Below, piece after piece: positions 10,788 to 23,000 of a stretch of DNA of 64,000 bases. Origin of the DNA: Nelumbo lutea (lineage: Eukaryota > Streptophyta > Magnoliopsida > Proteales > Nelumbonaceae); NCBI GenBank assembly GCA_022828595.1, contig JAKGHH010000002.1, positions 40,146,222-40,210,221 of the forward strand. The letters run 5' to 3'. The translations under genes and the position numbers were made by a program. The notes beneath the pieces are model-generated. The model was not told the DNA's origin, did no database searches, and worked only from the letters and a program-made list of their open reading frames with translations. Within the stretch, counting starts at the first letter, position 1, and each line of letters opens with the position of its first letter.

Positions 10788-11663
10788 TGATGAGGGCGGA
10801 TTTGGCACTTCAATGACATTATGACACCTAGCACCTCATGAGAACTAAGTGCTAACTAACTAGGCAGCTCGCCACTTCCAGGCAACTAACCACTTACAGG
10901 CAGCTCGCCCCCATGCAGCACTTGCAGGCAGTAGGCAGCTCGCCACCATGCAACACTCGCAGGCAGTAGGCAGCTCGCCACCATGCAGCACTTACAAGCA
11001 CTAGGCAGCTCGCCATCATGTAGCCTGGCACCTTACAGAGCCTGGCACTCACAGGCAGCTCACCCCTAGGCAGCTGCCTGGCACCTTACAGGTAGCTCGT
11101 TTCCTAGTCTGGCCGACCACCGCATGACAACCCCGAGGAGCTCACCACCGTACCCCGCATTTTACGGGATTATGAATTGTAACGACTATATTAGCTCACT
11201 CACTCCCCGATTCAGGCGGGAATGGGCAACCTCACTAGTTGGTGGCATTATCCCCACACAACACGAAAACAGGTCCCATCACAACGGGAATCCATGAACT
11301 ACTCCACCAAACCCGTGAGGACTCCAATATATAAAGACCTCACCCCCCAAAGGAGGAAATGAAGGAAGGCGAGAAAAGAGATGGTAACCCCTGCTCTCTA
11401 GCTCTCTAACTCTTTGATATCATCTTCAAGCTCTCTACTATGTGCTAATTTAGCCATCGGAGTATCCCCACCGTGTATGCCACCCCAGGTTCTCTGATTC
11501 AGCTCTTGCAGGCAACTAGTTCCCATCGTCTACAAAGATGAGTAGATCATCTCCTACAGGGAATAGTCGGGTTGCACTACGCCAAAAAACTCCACTTCAG
11601 CCCTTGAGTCATCAGCCACCTAAGAGCAGATGGGATGACGAGGTACTTATTCACAAAAAATGA
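10788..11663 (+). repeat. 3' LTR of family A element (3' end lost)
   Basis: Direct repeat of 8078-8940, with TATATAAAG at about 11328. Alignment stops after GTACTTATTCACAAAAAA (11660). The last roughly 28 bp of the 5' copy, including its CA end, have no counterpart. Confidence 0.85.
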
Positions 11664-12656
11664 TATTATTGGTTCCTCGGGTAGACCGGATCCATGGACA
11701 GCTCTAGGATCGAAATTTGAAAAGCATTGGGAAGTGAAGAGAGAAGAATCTGACTTGGACCAAGACCACAAGATGAGTTTAAATGTTGTGGACCTGCTGG
11801 AATTCTCCCCACGAGTTCAAATGCAAGCAATCCTTTCCCCCCAAAAGATTAGAGGAATCCAACAAAGTGGTTGTAGTCCAGGGCGTGTGGGGACTACATT
11901 CCCTCACTCTTACACGTGTGGATATAGATTGCTCGAATCCTTTCCCCCCAAAAGCGTTCACACCGAAAGAAGAACTAAATACTTGCCAATAAATTATTCC
12001 CGACACGTGGCCGTATTAACTGGGCATAAAGGTACGTATACCAAACTGGAAAGCCACGGATTCGCGCTCCCACCGCATTAACACGTGCCGGTTCTCTACT
12101 GTCCACATCAACAAAAAGCGCTCTCAGTCTCAGTCCAAAAGGACTTTCCGACTTTGCATGTTATTCATGGGACACGATAACTACTCGCTTTTCTCTTAAT
12201 TCCAACGACTTAGTCCACATAAAAAGGTTCCAATCTGATGGTGTACGATTCATTAATGGTAACCACTAACATAGTCCACATTTATCCACAAAATTAGACA
12301 AAAATAGAAAGAAAAATATTGAAATTCTCATTTTCCTATCTTTACATTGAATCTGTGGGAGGGAATTTGTTCTTATTAACCAAGGCCCACGTAATTAACA
12401 TGAATCCAATAGCATGATAGCAACGACAACAACAATAATAAATAGCCTCAAAAAGCTTACTTGAAAATTTTTAATTTAATTATGGATTTCTGTGTGACAT
12501 CCGCCGGCCGTTAACGATTCCGTTACTCTCCCAAGTTTCTGTCCTTCTAACTGTTTTTCTTTGATATTTTGGTATTTAGCTTTTACTCCCTCAATATGCC
12601 GCCTTCTTTACTATCACCCCCTCTATGTAGAGACATATGTACATATCAATCCGTCT
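11664..12656. other. Spacer and 3' flank of SMAX1 gene
   Basis: Bases 11664-12081 stay open in one plus-strand frame but resemble no known protein. The motif AATCCTTTCCCCCCAAAAG occurs twice in it (about 11829 and 11937). Bases 12100-12656 are AT-rich and must contain the 3' UTR of the minus-strand gene; ATTAAA-type signals on that strand near 12470 are possible poly(A) signals. Confidence 0.4.
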
Positions 12657-15600
12657 TCATAGCCCGTCCATGGTCACCGTGATCTTGCTCGGCAACCAAT
12701 CGCCGGCAGTCCGTCTCTCTGAGTCTGTAGCTGAGGTGAGCTTTATGGAAAATCCATCGTTTCCAGCGACGGTAGGAGATGATAAGCTTGTTTTCAGCTG
12801 GTGGAAGCTGGGGACTAGGACCTTCTCTGTCCAATCCTCAAACTCAGTCCTGCCAAACCAGACTCCCCCTGCAATTTTGTTCAGTGTCTCGTTGTCAACT
12901 ACAATTGACTGCCCATGCCCAACAATGGCTTTGAATTTTGATGTAATGGTGCCGGCGATCTTGCTCCGTATTGGGCTGAAGTCGACAGGCTTGAAGACGA
13001 TGGCTTCGTCTACGAAGTTGAGCAGCTCTCGTGACAGTGATGCCATGGAAGAGAGCTTGATCATGAGGCCATTTTCATGCTCATGCTCCATGGTGAGGTC
13101 ACTTGAGTTGCAGGACTCCTGTGCTGCATCATCCTCTGCATCAGCTGCTTGATTCAAATCAAATGATAGAGCATGAGCTGCATCTTTCCTTGGCCTTGTG
13201 AGCCTATGGTCGTCATTTAGCCAGTCCAGACAGCGCTTGCTAGTCTTCACGCCAATGGATAGTTGTAATTGCCAACTACTACAGGCTACATTTGCAAGCT
13301 TCTCCTCATGGAGCGAAAGACAGTTCGACAAGTTGTTCAGATCTTCCGGCAACCAACTCACAGTCAGGATAAATATCACATTCCCTAGGCTGACTTCACG
13401 GCCATAGGAATCTGCAAGTCTACCTCTCTCAATTGCCCGTTTGATGCTTCCATGGACAAGCATATCTGCTTGATCAATGTCCTCAAGCACGACCACTGAG
13501 AAGGGGTTCCTCTGCACAGCTTCTGCTATTCGATCGATCACAGTCTTCCCACGGAAATTCATCTCTGGTTCCTCATCATTTCCAGACTTGGAGCCAAGAC
13601 GAATTGTGATCGGACTGGTTCTGTTGACTAGCTCTGACAGGGCCGATGCCATCTTCTTCTTGCCAACCTTGTCAGGACCTGTAAACAATATCCATATATC
13701 ACCCTTTGTGCCAGCACCTCGCCTTTTGCCATTGCCTGATTTGCACTGTGTCACAGTTGTAGCTATTGCAGATGCTGCATCTGCCTGCCATGCGACCTTC
13801 TCTCTTAGTCCCTTGAGGAGTCTCTTGAACGAGTCAGCATCCAATGGACTTATGAGTTTTTCCTTTTGCCAATCAGAGAGTTTGTCCTGTGTCTCTGAAG
13901 AAATACAGCCAGCTAAGTCTTTGATGCGTTCACTGTGGGTTTTCTCTGGCATATTTTCAGTAACCTTTGGTCGTCCAAGAACAAGGTCTGTTCTTACAGG
14001 GCTCCCTGGTGGAGTGCTACCACGTTCGGATGGTGGGTTTGGAGCCTCACTCTGGCTCATTTGCAGGGTTCCTCCAAGGTTTCTGGTAAGTTGTAACTTG
14101 GGTTGGAAAGATTGGCGTTCTAGCAGCTTTGGGTTGTACAAGCTTGTCATTGGAATAAGAGTTGGAGAAATTCTTTCAGAGCTGACATTTTGATGGAAAC
14201 TGGGATGAAGACGCAAGCAAGTATCGTTCCATTTCTTCTGTAATTCTTGATTTTTCTGCTTCCACATCAATTCTTGTTCCTTAGTCTGTGATAGCTACAA
14301 AAATAAAACAGAGGATTGATTGAAATTAGTTGGAAAACTAAGCTGTATTTAAGTTCACAATGAGAAAGTTGATTTGGGACTTCATGGGGCACACCTGTGA
14401 CTGATCTTTCAGGTTTGGTTTCGCATTCTGCAACCACTGTGGTAATGGTGTCCATGCGGCTTCTGTTTTGGCATCAGAAGCAGACTTGTCAACCTCCTTA
14501 GCTACAAGCTTAGCTAGTTCTTGCTCGTAATTGTTCATGCATTGAGGGCAACAAGCTGTTCTTTGAGCAGGATCCATGTTTTCAGATGGCAGCCGCCTTT
14601 GTAGAGCAGTTGCCGCAATTGGGAAGCTCTTCAAAGGGGTGAGAGATTCAACTGAGCTGCTCAGAATCCCATTGTTCCCAAGTCTGAAATTCCACAAGTA
14701 TAATAGCATTCAATCCTCAGTCTAATGGGCAACATCATTTATATATTCCAAAAAATTCCATTTTCTTTTCTCTATAAGAAGCACAACAGAATAAGGAAGA
14801 CTTCATCCTAGATTGAATCAATCATAAAACAAGAAGCATAAAAGTGAACATCATGAATTTGAGCTTTAAAACTCAATATTGAGCAAGTTTGTCATCCAAA
14901 TGATGGAAATTTTAAAATCAACAGCAAACTACTGTAGTAAGATACTTTCACATAGTAAATGATAAAATATAGCTAAATTCATCAGTGAAATTAAGAAAAG
15001 TGCTTTGAAATTGATCCAAACTAAAGTGAAAATTAAAATTGAAGCTCTGTGTTTCAAAATTAAAGAAGGAACTGGAACTTAACCAAAAAACAAATGAAGG
15101 AACTGGAGGTGCACCTTGGAAACAGTCCTGGATGTGGCGATTTTGCAGTAATTGGAACTGCCTGCAGATCCCAGTCATTCTCCATTGAAGGGTGATAGAC
15201 CTGGCACCTCAGATAAGTCTCACAAGTCGCCATTCCAATCAACCACAGCCGGCCTTTGCCCTCACCGAACTTGACCAACAGTTTTCCCATCTCTGATACC
15301 GCTACTCTACCTGTTTCAGAGACAACCTGCTGCTGAGCCGATGGTACCGAACCCGAAACTCCAACGGGCTGCTCAACAAGCCATTTCAGGTCACCTAAGT
15401 CAAGAATCACACCACCTCCATTGCTGCCACTCATTCGGGTCTCAATCGAACTCTCCAACTCCTTAAGCTTGGTCGGGATCTGGGTTCTATCAGAAGCAAA
15501 TTCCTTATCCAAGGAGATCACCTGAACATTCCTGAGTGGCCCTTCTCCGACCTCTTTATTGCCAATCCTCTGTAAGAGCTCCCTCATTACTGCGTCGAGC

Positions 15601-16334
15601 TCAGACTCTCCGACCAGAATCGGATTCCGTTTCTTCGTCCTCAGCAAAATATCTATAACCCGCTTCACATCCTCGCCTCTGTGCTGCCCTGGTTGAGGAG
15701 AATTCCCCTGCTGCAACCTGGGATTCAAATACAAGTTCCTATTCGTCCCTGCTGCTGCCATCGTGGTCGCCGTGGGCGCTGGACGGAAACCCAATCCACA
15801 TCCAATTGTGGGAGAATTAGCAGAGCTTGAAGCATTCAGAGACTGTTCGATAGTGGCCTTCACAGCAGGGCTTGAGAAACTCGCTTCTCGCATAACTCGG
15901 CTCACACTCGGGTCATCGAGAATAGAAATAATGAGCTGCTCGAGCTCCACCTTAACAGCCAAGAGAGGCTGCTGTTGCTGCTCTGGGCATCCCCGACGTT
16001 GATGTGCTTGAGCACGTTTCAGAGCAGCCATGAGAGCATTGGAGATTGGGGGCTCGTGTCCAGGGGAGAGGTTTTGCGCCGACGGGAGACGCTCGAGTGC
16101 GACACTGAAACAGAGCTCCAGTGCCCGGCACTGAAGCGGGTGGGACGAATTGGGGTGGGATCGGATACATGCCTGGCGAAGGTAACCGGACGGCGAAGCC
16201 AAAAGGGTAGCAGCTACATGAAGTGGGGTAGTCTGGCCGTGGTTCCGGCGAGAAGCCTCGGCAATCGAGTGGTTGAGAACACTGGCTGCCTCCGGCGTTA
16301 GAGTCTGCTGGATCGTGCTTAATCCAGCTCTCAT
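12657..16334 (-). CDS. SMAX1: SMAX1 / SMXL-type repressor, HSP100/Clp-like, three exons
   Basis: Exons on the minus strand are 16334-15115, 14683-14395 and 14294-12657. Both introns (431 and 100 bp) have GT-AG ends, and phases join cleanly to 1048 aa. The ATG at 16334 gives MRAGLSTIQQTLTPEAA, the standard start of the SMAX1 clade. Visible parts: double Clp N domain (1-165); degenerate first ATPase region (about 205-400, VGESE where a Walker A would be); Cys/Gln linker CCPQCMNNYEQE (451-462); second ATPase-like region (about 700-850) with GPDKVGKKK (709-717), Walker-B-like VVVLEDIDQAD (770-780) and the FRGKT degron (750-754); and an EAR-type motif LSFDLN (879-884). In the family, KAI2-D14L and the F-box protein MAX2 target this nuclear repressor for degradation in karrikin/KL signalling, and the EAR motif recruits TOPLESS co-repressors. 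Length is normal (Arabidopsis SMAX1 is near 990 aa). No lesion is seen. SMAX1 and SMXL2 orthology cannot be separated by eye. Confidence 0.96.
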
Positions 16335-16486
16335 GGTTCCAAACAAATCTCACCCGAAAAAAAAGGATCACCCCTTCGAAGTCCAACCAATTCAAAGTGA
16401 AAAACAGAACAAAAGCTCCCTCTGAATCTCGTCAGGTTCCTTCTTTCTTCAAACACGAAACCCAATTTCGAATTAAACCTAGCAAT

Positions 16487-16564
16487 CTAAATCTGTCTGT
16501 CTCTATCCAGAAACCAATAACCGTACTTGAAATCCTTCAACTCCAACAAGAGCATCAAAGACAT
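16487..16564 (-). promoter_or_regulatory. Upstream ORF in SMAX1 leader
   Basis: An ATG at 16564 opens a 25-codon frame (MSLMLLLELKDFKYGYWFLD...) ending at 16487, about 150 nt before the main ATG. A second ATG at 16569 opens a 4-codon frame ending at 16555. If the leader is transcribed through here, both could lower translation of the main frame. The sequence alone cannot show transcription. Confidence 0.4.
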
Positions 16565-17159
16565 CTCATCCCCGGAAATCAACAAAAGACAGCGAAAATT
16601 CAATTCCCCCCTGCGTCGTCTTCCTCTTTCGCCTCTATCCTTAATGGGTCTTGTTCTTCTTCTCCCCCTATCAGCAGCAGCAAAACAAGTACAATCAGGG
16701 TTCCCCTCGAAGGTTGTTCTGGGTTTCAGTTTCGTAAGTTTCGTAAGGTGTGAACGCTTACGAGTGGACAAATTCGCACTTTCATGGAAAACTTATTCAC
16801 TCCTCTCTCCTCCCCCATCAGAAATAAAGATCTCTATTTCTCGCTTCAAAACTAGTTAGACTCACGCTCGCTAACAAACGCATGAGAGAGCAAGAACAGA
16901 AGCCATCAGATCATCTCATTCACATAAAAACCGAACCCTTTTTTCTTTTTCTCATCACAGGGTGAAAAAAGATAGACTACCGTCCTTTTCTCATTCAATT
17001 ACAAGCATACGTCCCCCGAACTACCAAAACGAGAAGGCAACCCAGAAAAAAAAAAAAAAATCACCAAAACAAAACAAAACAAAGAAAATCAAAGCTACCG
17101 TTTTACTACTGAACCTAATTCAATTACAATACTGTTTATGGCTCTAACAAACTACATAC

Positions 17160-17235
17160 ATTTAGAGAGATAGAGAGAAAGAGGAGAGAGAGATTTGCAA
17201 TATTTTTTTATTTAATTTAACTATATTTTACATTG
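17160..17235 (-). promoter_or_regulatory. Candidate core promoter of SMAX1
   Basis: Read on the minus strand: a CCAAT at about 17235, an AT-rich TATA-like run TTAAATTAAATAAAA at about 17207-17222, then a CT-rich tract (17192-17160) like the Y-patch/initiator of plant promoters. This would give a leader of roughly 830 nt. The spacing is suggestive only. Confidence 0.3.
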
Positions 17236-17810
17236 GAAAGATTTCGGGTTTGGTGAAATTCCCTCTTAGGATATTTCTGAAGTGGGTTTTCTTCCCTCTT
17301 TTTCATGGCTCCTCTGCTTAAAAGTCCATTTAAATATGAGTTCAGTTCAGTCTCTTTTTCCGTCTACAGTCTACGCAACTGATGACCCACTAATGAGTGA
17401 TTTAACGATTTAACCCTCTTTTTACCCCCTCTCCCTCTCTCCACAATAAGTAACAAATTTTACTTGAAAAATCCTCTCTCTTTCCTCTCTCTCCTCTTTC
17501 TATGGGGATGTTCGAAACCCTGCTTTTTCACACGCAACCTCTGCCAGTAAAAAAGTCACCGCACGGATTTCACCTTTTTCCCTCTGAACCTTCTCTCTTT
17601 TCCTATTTTCTTTTGCTTTTTTTCGGAAAATATTTTCCCTCAGCCTTTTCGCTACTTTTTAAGTCTTCAAAGTCGGCAAAACGAAATCATCATATTCGCT
17701 TTCCACAACGCACGCTCTCAACCCCCCCGTTCCCTTTCTCTTTTTCACCTTTTTACGCGCTTCTCGAGATTAACTTTCACAGCGTCCCGGCTTAGTAAAA
17801 ACACCAGATT

Positions 17811-17820
17811 GACACGTGTC
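17811..17820. promoter_or_regulatory. Palindromic G-box GACACGTGTC
   Basis: A perfect 10-bp palindrome centred on CACGTG (17813-17818), about 1.5 kb upstream of the SMAX1 ATG. It is a typical site for bZIP and bHLH (PIF-type) factors. A second CACGTG lies at 18207-18212. Function is inferred from the motif only. Confidence 0.45.
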
Positions 17821-18573
17821 GCGCATGCAAACCCAACGTGACTTTATTCTGAGATCAGATGGTTCTGATCATGTCTCGTGGGCCCCTCCCATAGATAAAA
17901 CGCTTCCAGCCTTTCGCATATTGTGTCTCGTCCGACATCTGAATATCGGCGTTTTATCAATTTATCGTGATAAGTCGTGGTTTATCGTAGCGGTTCGGAA
18001 GAGCTCAGCCGACGCGTGCATCTTGGCCGCGTCATTTTTTCAGCGACCGAGAAAAAAGAGGGAGACTTATAGAAAGAACACTTTCTGCATTTATTGCAGC
18101 CTGTTGTTTTTCTCACGTAGACTTATTTAATCTCTGAAATGCCCTTAATTTTTCCTGAAATTTACAAATTGCCATTGGTAAAGAGAACGGCTTTCATCAT
18201 ACACCGCACGTGGCCTGCAGCTTCTTTTTTGAAGAAGTGCTCATTAGTCGTAACGTGTTGTGTTACAATGAGGAGGCCCTTAACTGAGGGTGCAGATACT
18301 GAGATTAATTAGATTCTAATCTGACGAGAGAGAAACATCTCTCTTGTTGAATAACTAGTCCCGGTTCAAGCCGCCACAGCGTTCGAGCGAGCCGGTTTTC
18401 TAGGCGGATCGCAGGTTCTGACTTCTGAGAAAGGGATGCTTCGTTATCCTGGTTATTTAATCAAGGGTACATGTGGGATGATGACGTGGAACCTTTTAAG
18501 ATCTGCCACGTCAATCCTTACAATGGAGAAGAGGAGAATTCCTCGGTCCAGGCGTATAGCTAGAAATTTTATA

Positions 18574-18979
18574 GGGTAAATTACAGATAGGTATCGTACT
18601 TTGGGGTAGTGATAGATAGGTTCGGAACTTTCAATTGTAACACTTGAATATCATGAACTCTCAAAAATAGATACATAGTTAAATATTACATAATGTTAAA
18701 AATATATTTTTCGTATATTTTTTAGATCATTCTCAAGTAATCAAACGTTTTTTCATGATGATGATTTTACATGGACATCAAATAACATTCAAATTTTCTG
18801 ATGACGGTATTCTCTAGTGATGCTTTTATTCCTTACAATGATCTCAAAAATTCATGATTAAAGTATTTTTGACATTATACAATATTTATAGTTCAGGGTA
18901 CTCAAATATTGCAATTGAAAATTCAAAATATCTATCTGTGACTACCCCAAAATATAAGGTACCTATCTATAATTTACCC
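18574..18979. mobile_element. MULE-like non-autonomous element, 406 bp
   Basis: Long inverted repeats of about 100 bp: left end GGGTAAATTACAGATAGGTA, right end read in reverse GGGTAAATTATAGATAGGTA. Flanking 9-mers AATTTTATA (18565-18573) and TTTTTTATA (18980-18988) agree at 7 of 9 positions, compatible with a decayed 9-bp Mutator-type duplication. No ORF. Confidence 0.7.
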
Positions 18980-19334
18980 TTTTTTATATACATAGGATTG
19001 TTGCAGGTTGATGATGTGTTGATTTCTCACAAAACTAATTAAGGAAAAGGGAAATTGTAGCAAACCTAATTTTTTCAATAAGAGAGAAATCAGTGGATCG
19101 GGTTCAGAGCCAAGCCGACCAAAGTAATTATATCGGTTTGGTTTTGTGATTGGTGTCCTGATTCCTAATTGGGTCGGGACCGGTTTGTGCAATTCCTAAT
19201 CAGCACATGAATGCCTGATAGAATACTAAGCTCAGGTGAATAACGTGATTTATATATATATATATATATATATATAGGATTGGATTATCATAGGTTGTGT
19301 TTGGTTTCTCACAAAATTAGAGAAAAGAAGGAAT
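18980..19334. other. Spacer with (TA)n microsatellite
   Basis: A (TA)13 run lies at 19251-19276. Two lines of CGGTTTGG/GGACCGGTTT-rich sequence at 19090-19190 resemble decayed hAT-type interiors. Nothing else recognised. Confidence 0.45.
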
Positions 19335-20099
19335 GGGCCTGTTTGGCAATGTTCCGCGGAAGTGTTTTTCTTGTTCCCGGTGTTTTCACAGAACCGAAAC
19401 ATGTTTGGCAATAAAAAAAAAAGACATGAGAAACAAATCATTTCCGAGTGAGAACAACACCCAAAAAATGTGTTCTTTGGGAGTGACAAATTGGCACATC
19501 CAAAGAATACATTCTCAAGGAATGCACGGTTCCCACATCATCTTAGTTTATTTACGAACACGTTAGGGGCATCGTCATCATTTTGCATTGATGACATAAA
19601 TTCTCCACCCCTCCAAGTCCTAATCCTCTAGCAATTTTCTTCATTTGTTCTCAGTGCTTTTGCTGCAATCCCACTATGCATAAATGACTGATGGCGAACG
19701 ACTAGTTTATCATCTCCGATGAACATTTTCTAGTCAAAATCTCGTATAGGTAAGGTTTTCTTCATTATTGGCGTTTCTAATTTTGTATGCTCTGTTTTTT
19801 TTTTTTTCGTCCTAAAAGTTTTTTTATACTCTGTTGTTTCTTCCTAAATGCATCTCCTCATTTGTTATTATCTTCATGAACTCAAGCTACTATATGCCAA
19901 TTTAGTTAAACATCTACTATTGCATAGATCATTGTTGTTATCCAAACACTATTTCTGTTTTTGTGGAACACAATCCATTTTTAAAAAACAATTTGTCAAA
20001 CGCCTCTGTTTCTTCCAAGGAACAAGAAATAAAATTTTTGTTCTAACACAAGAATTTCTAAAAAAAGAAAAACAGATGAGCACATTGCCAAACAAGACC
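19335..20099. mobile_element. Harbinger-like non-autonomous TIR element
   Basis: The left end GGGCCTGTTTGGCAATGT pairs with the right end, read in reverse GGTCTTGTTTGGCAATGT. Imperfect similarity continues inward (TTGTTCC- and AGAAACA-rich blocks on both sides). The target duplication is not clear, so the exact borders and the superfamily are tentative. No ORF. Confidence 0.55.
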
Positions 20100-23000
20100 A
20101 TAATTGTTAGACATAATTTAGGCTTTGTAGTGTAGCACAAAAAATCCTTCAAGAATTTTCTCTTTGTGATTTTTCCCTTCAAACTTAATTTTTGGGAGTT
20201 GAGGTTTGGTCCTTATAAAAGTGTCTACACATCGTCCTCACAGCCCCGTGCAGATGTGTACTTAGAAAATAAAAGCATAATAGTAGGAGATATTCCCAGT
20301 GCACGGCTACAAAAGGGTATAAGGACAGTGTTAGGATGTTCTTATGAGGATGAAATCTATCTGAATTGAATTTTGGCCGATGACCCAAAAATTGAGATGG
20401 TTGCATGGAGGCATTGGATCAAATCCAAGTAATCATGGAATGACCTGTGTATGTTTTTTGTAGCCAGGGGTGCAATATTCCAACCGAATCAAATTGTACT
20501 TCTGCATATCTTGACTTCAACTAAAATCCTCTTATATTTAAATTCAAGGTCGAGTGTGATTTGAAAAAAAAAATAATTTTATTTTATATATTTATACCAG
20601 CTATGCTGGTGAATTTTGAAACTGAATATTTATCAGTTGAAATCGAATTTGGAAAATTGACTGAAGTTATCCTTATATTCGAACTCAAATACCCCTATCA
20701 CATGCCTTATATATAGAGAGAGATGTTAATTTCTCTCTCCAATGAATATTTTTGTATTTAATTACTTTATTTCACGAAAAAAATATTTTTAATACAAGAT
20801 TGCAAATAACGGTTAAAACAGTGAGCACGGGCTTGCCATGAGGAAAACCGATCTCCTCAAATTCCATCACACTACTCCTGCAACACATGCAGGGGTAGTT
20901 GGATAATGTCATAATGATGATGATGACTCATGGACATGAATGCAATTGGTTGGCTAGCACATGAATGCCAGCCCAAGAAACGATTCCATTAGGAAAACCA
21001 GGGTTGGATCGGCTACAATCAAAGTAAGTGTATAATGGGCTACAGATTGAATATGTATAAGTAGTAATGGGGCTATAATATGAACCCAAATCAGAGTGAG
21101 CTCACCAGAATCTATACAAGTCCCTACTTGCATGGATCACTGGCGTCCCGTGTTTATTCTTCTTTGGATCATGTAGCCATTTGTGTACAAGGCTTGTTTG
21201 TAGCAGACCTGGAGTGAAGAAAATCAAATCAAACCAAAGCAAAATCTTGTTTTACTTAGGACATGAGTGATGAGCTTACCCTTTCCCGAGTCTGAATTTC
21301 CTACACTTCATCTTCTACGTACACTTGTATTCAAACTATGATAAGTGTCCCATGACATGTGTATATATTCTCCTAAGAATAGGTAGTTGAAGGGAAAAAA
21401 CAAAAAGAGAAAAAAGTGTAGGAAATCGAACCCAAGTTAATTTACTCACCCAATCATCTGATCTAGGTTGATAGGTTGAGTTTGATGAGAGTGCAGTTAT
21501 GATTGAATATATATGAAAATGGATTCAGGACTATAAGAAAAATAAGCTGATGTGAATAAATGCAACTATAAGAAATCTTGAATATGCCCTGTTCCTCAAA
21601 AGAAAATTTGATTGCAGTTAGAGGGCCTTGGTGGAGTTTCCTTGTGGAACCCTCTTTGCTTTTTTATCTTTAGATTTTTTTTTTTTTTTTTTTCCATTCC
21701 CTCATTTTAAGTAATTTTTTTGGTAGAATCATAAGTATGATGCTATGTAATGATAATTACTTTCCACTCAAAGCATCAAATGACCTCATTACTCTCAACC
21801 CCACAACTTTTACATCTCTCTCTCTTACAGTAGGATGGTCGACAAACGACAAGTGTCTTGTTATAGTTGGTTCCTTAATCAAAGAAAAGCTTGCCCACTA
21901 AAAGGACCTAATGCCTTTTCACTCTCTCTCCAATAATTGTAGGGCATTGAGAAACCATGATTCAAACAGATCCTTAATTTTTCAGGCAAGTATTCCTGGA
22001 TCAACCCATGGCCCTATTTGTAAGGATCTCTCAACCCACTTTGTGGCTTCATAAGAACATAGCCTCCCTCCTTTTATCCCCTCTTCCCATTCAAATTAAG
22101 TTTGAAGTCAAGAAAAACTCTCTTAGTGGTTGATATTGATGGAAAATTATGAGGCATGAGGGGTCCATTCCTCTTTTCACTAATGCAAGCCACCCACCTG
22201 ATATATAGATACTCATGGCACCAAGGTCAAAGCTTTAAGCAACACTATCTTATAGATCCAAACACCTCCCACCCCCCAAGAAAGAAAGAAAGGAAAAGTT
22301 AAAGGCTTTGGTAGCTTCTTGCACTCAAAGGTAGTAGACTTTCCAGCTTCTTCTTTTCCCACACCTTTTCAGTTTAGAATAAAGAAAGTGGTATTTTGCT
22401 TTATGAGAAGATAAATTAGGTCTGAGAAGCATCAATCAATCAAGGATGACCTTTGGTTTTCTTTACAAAAGAAAGAAAAAGGGTTGTATTATTTTTAAGA
22501 AAAAGAAAGAAACTATCACAAAAAGTAAGAATTTGATAGCAAATTTTCTTCAACAAGGACAACTGGGAGATGCTTCATGAGGCTTGATCAGAGAAACATG
22601 GCATCATTTCTCTTTGGCTTTTAGACTTCCAGAATCCTTAGAACTTACCCACAATAGAAACACTTGGAACAAGGGAAGTAAAAATAATCCTCTTCCACTA
22701 ATAGTGTATATATATTTCTTTTCTTATTAAGTACTAATATAGACGCTGTTAGACATATTAAATGGCCAAACTTTACACCTAAGCATTCAACTACTAAGAA
22801 AAAGAACTTTCCAAGATTGACAAACCCTAATGGTTGCATAAAATAAATGAATCAATAGTACACCAGATCATAAAATTTTCATTACTGGATTGCACTTTTA
22901 AGGTTCAGTTAAGCCATAAAGTAGGTTTCTTAATGTGTTTTAAAAAGTCAAGATAAACCACCTAAAGATCATATAAATTATCTGGTCTGGTCAATACCTT

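Larger units (their letters stand above)
8078..11663 (+). mobile_element. Non-autonomous LTR retrotransposon (family A, LARD-like)
   Basis: Two direct LTRs (8078-8968 and 10788-about 11663) flank a 1.8-kb interior that encodes no gag or pol. The interior starts with a TTTGGCATCGTTTGTGGGAA primer-binding-like site and ends with a polypurine tract, so the architecture is retroviral-like but non-coding. Such an element would depend on enzymes from another element. The interior holds a fragment resembling a family B LTR (about 9240-9840) and then an 85-bp tandem array. The LTRs have clearly diverged (I judge near 90% identity by eye), so the insertion is not recent. The left flank CCTTA (8073-8077) is not found after the right LTR, whose last 30 or so bases are missing or replaced. 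Confidence 0.85.
16335..18573 (-). promoter_or_regulatory. SMAX1 5' leader and upstream region
   Basis: On the minus strand the DNA upstream of the ATG is rich in CT tracts (the plus strand shows GA-rich 17160-17192 and A-rich 17046-17060), as expected of a plant leader and core promoter. Bases 17780-18540 have higher GC and no repeats that I can see, in contrast to the transposon-filled DNA beyond 18574. Open frames at 17502-17795 and 17816-18130 resemble no protein. Confidence 0.55.

Noticed and set aside
11635..12081. 148-codon frame starting in the 3' LTR
   Set aside because: It begins in LTR sequence, resembles nothing known and contains a DNA-level repeat, so it is not called as a gene.
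12637..13407. Plus-strand open frames of up to 171 codons
   Set aside because: They lie antisense to SMAX1 exon 3 and have no recognisable protein features.
13477..14193. Plus-strand 238-codon open frame
   Set aside because: Antisense shadow of SMAX1 exon 3, which has clear family motifs on the minus strand.
17816..18130. 104-codon frame upstream of SMAX1
   Set aside because: No similarity recognised and it lies in the likely promoter; treated as chance.
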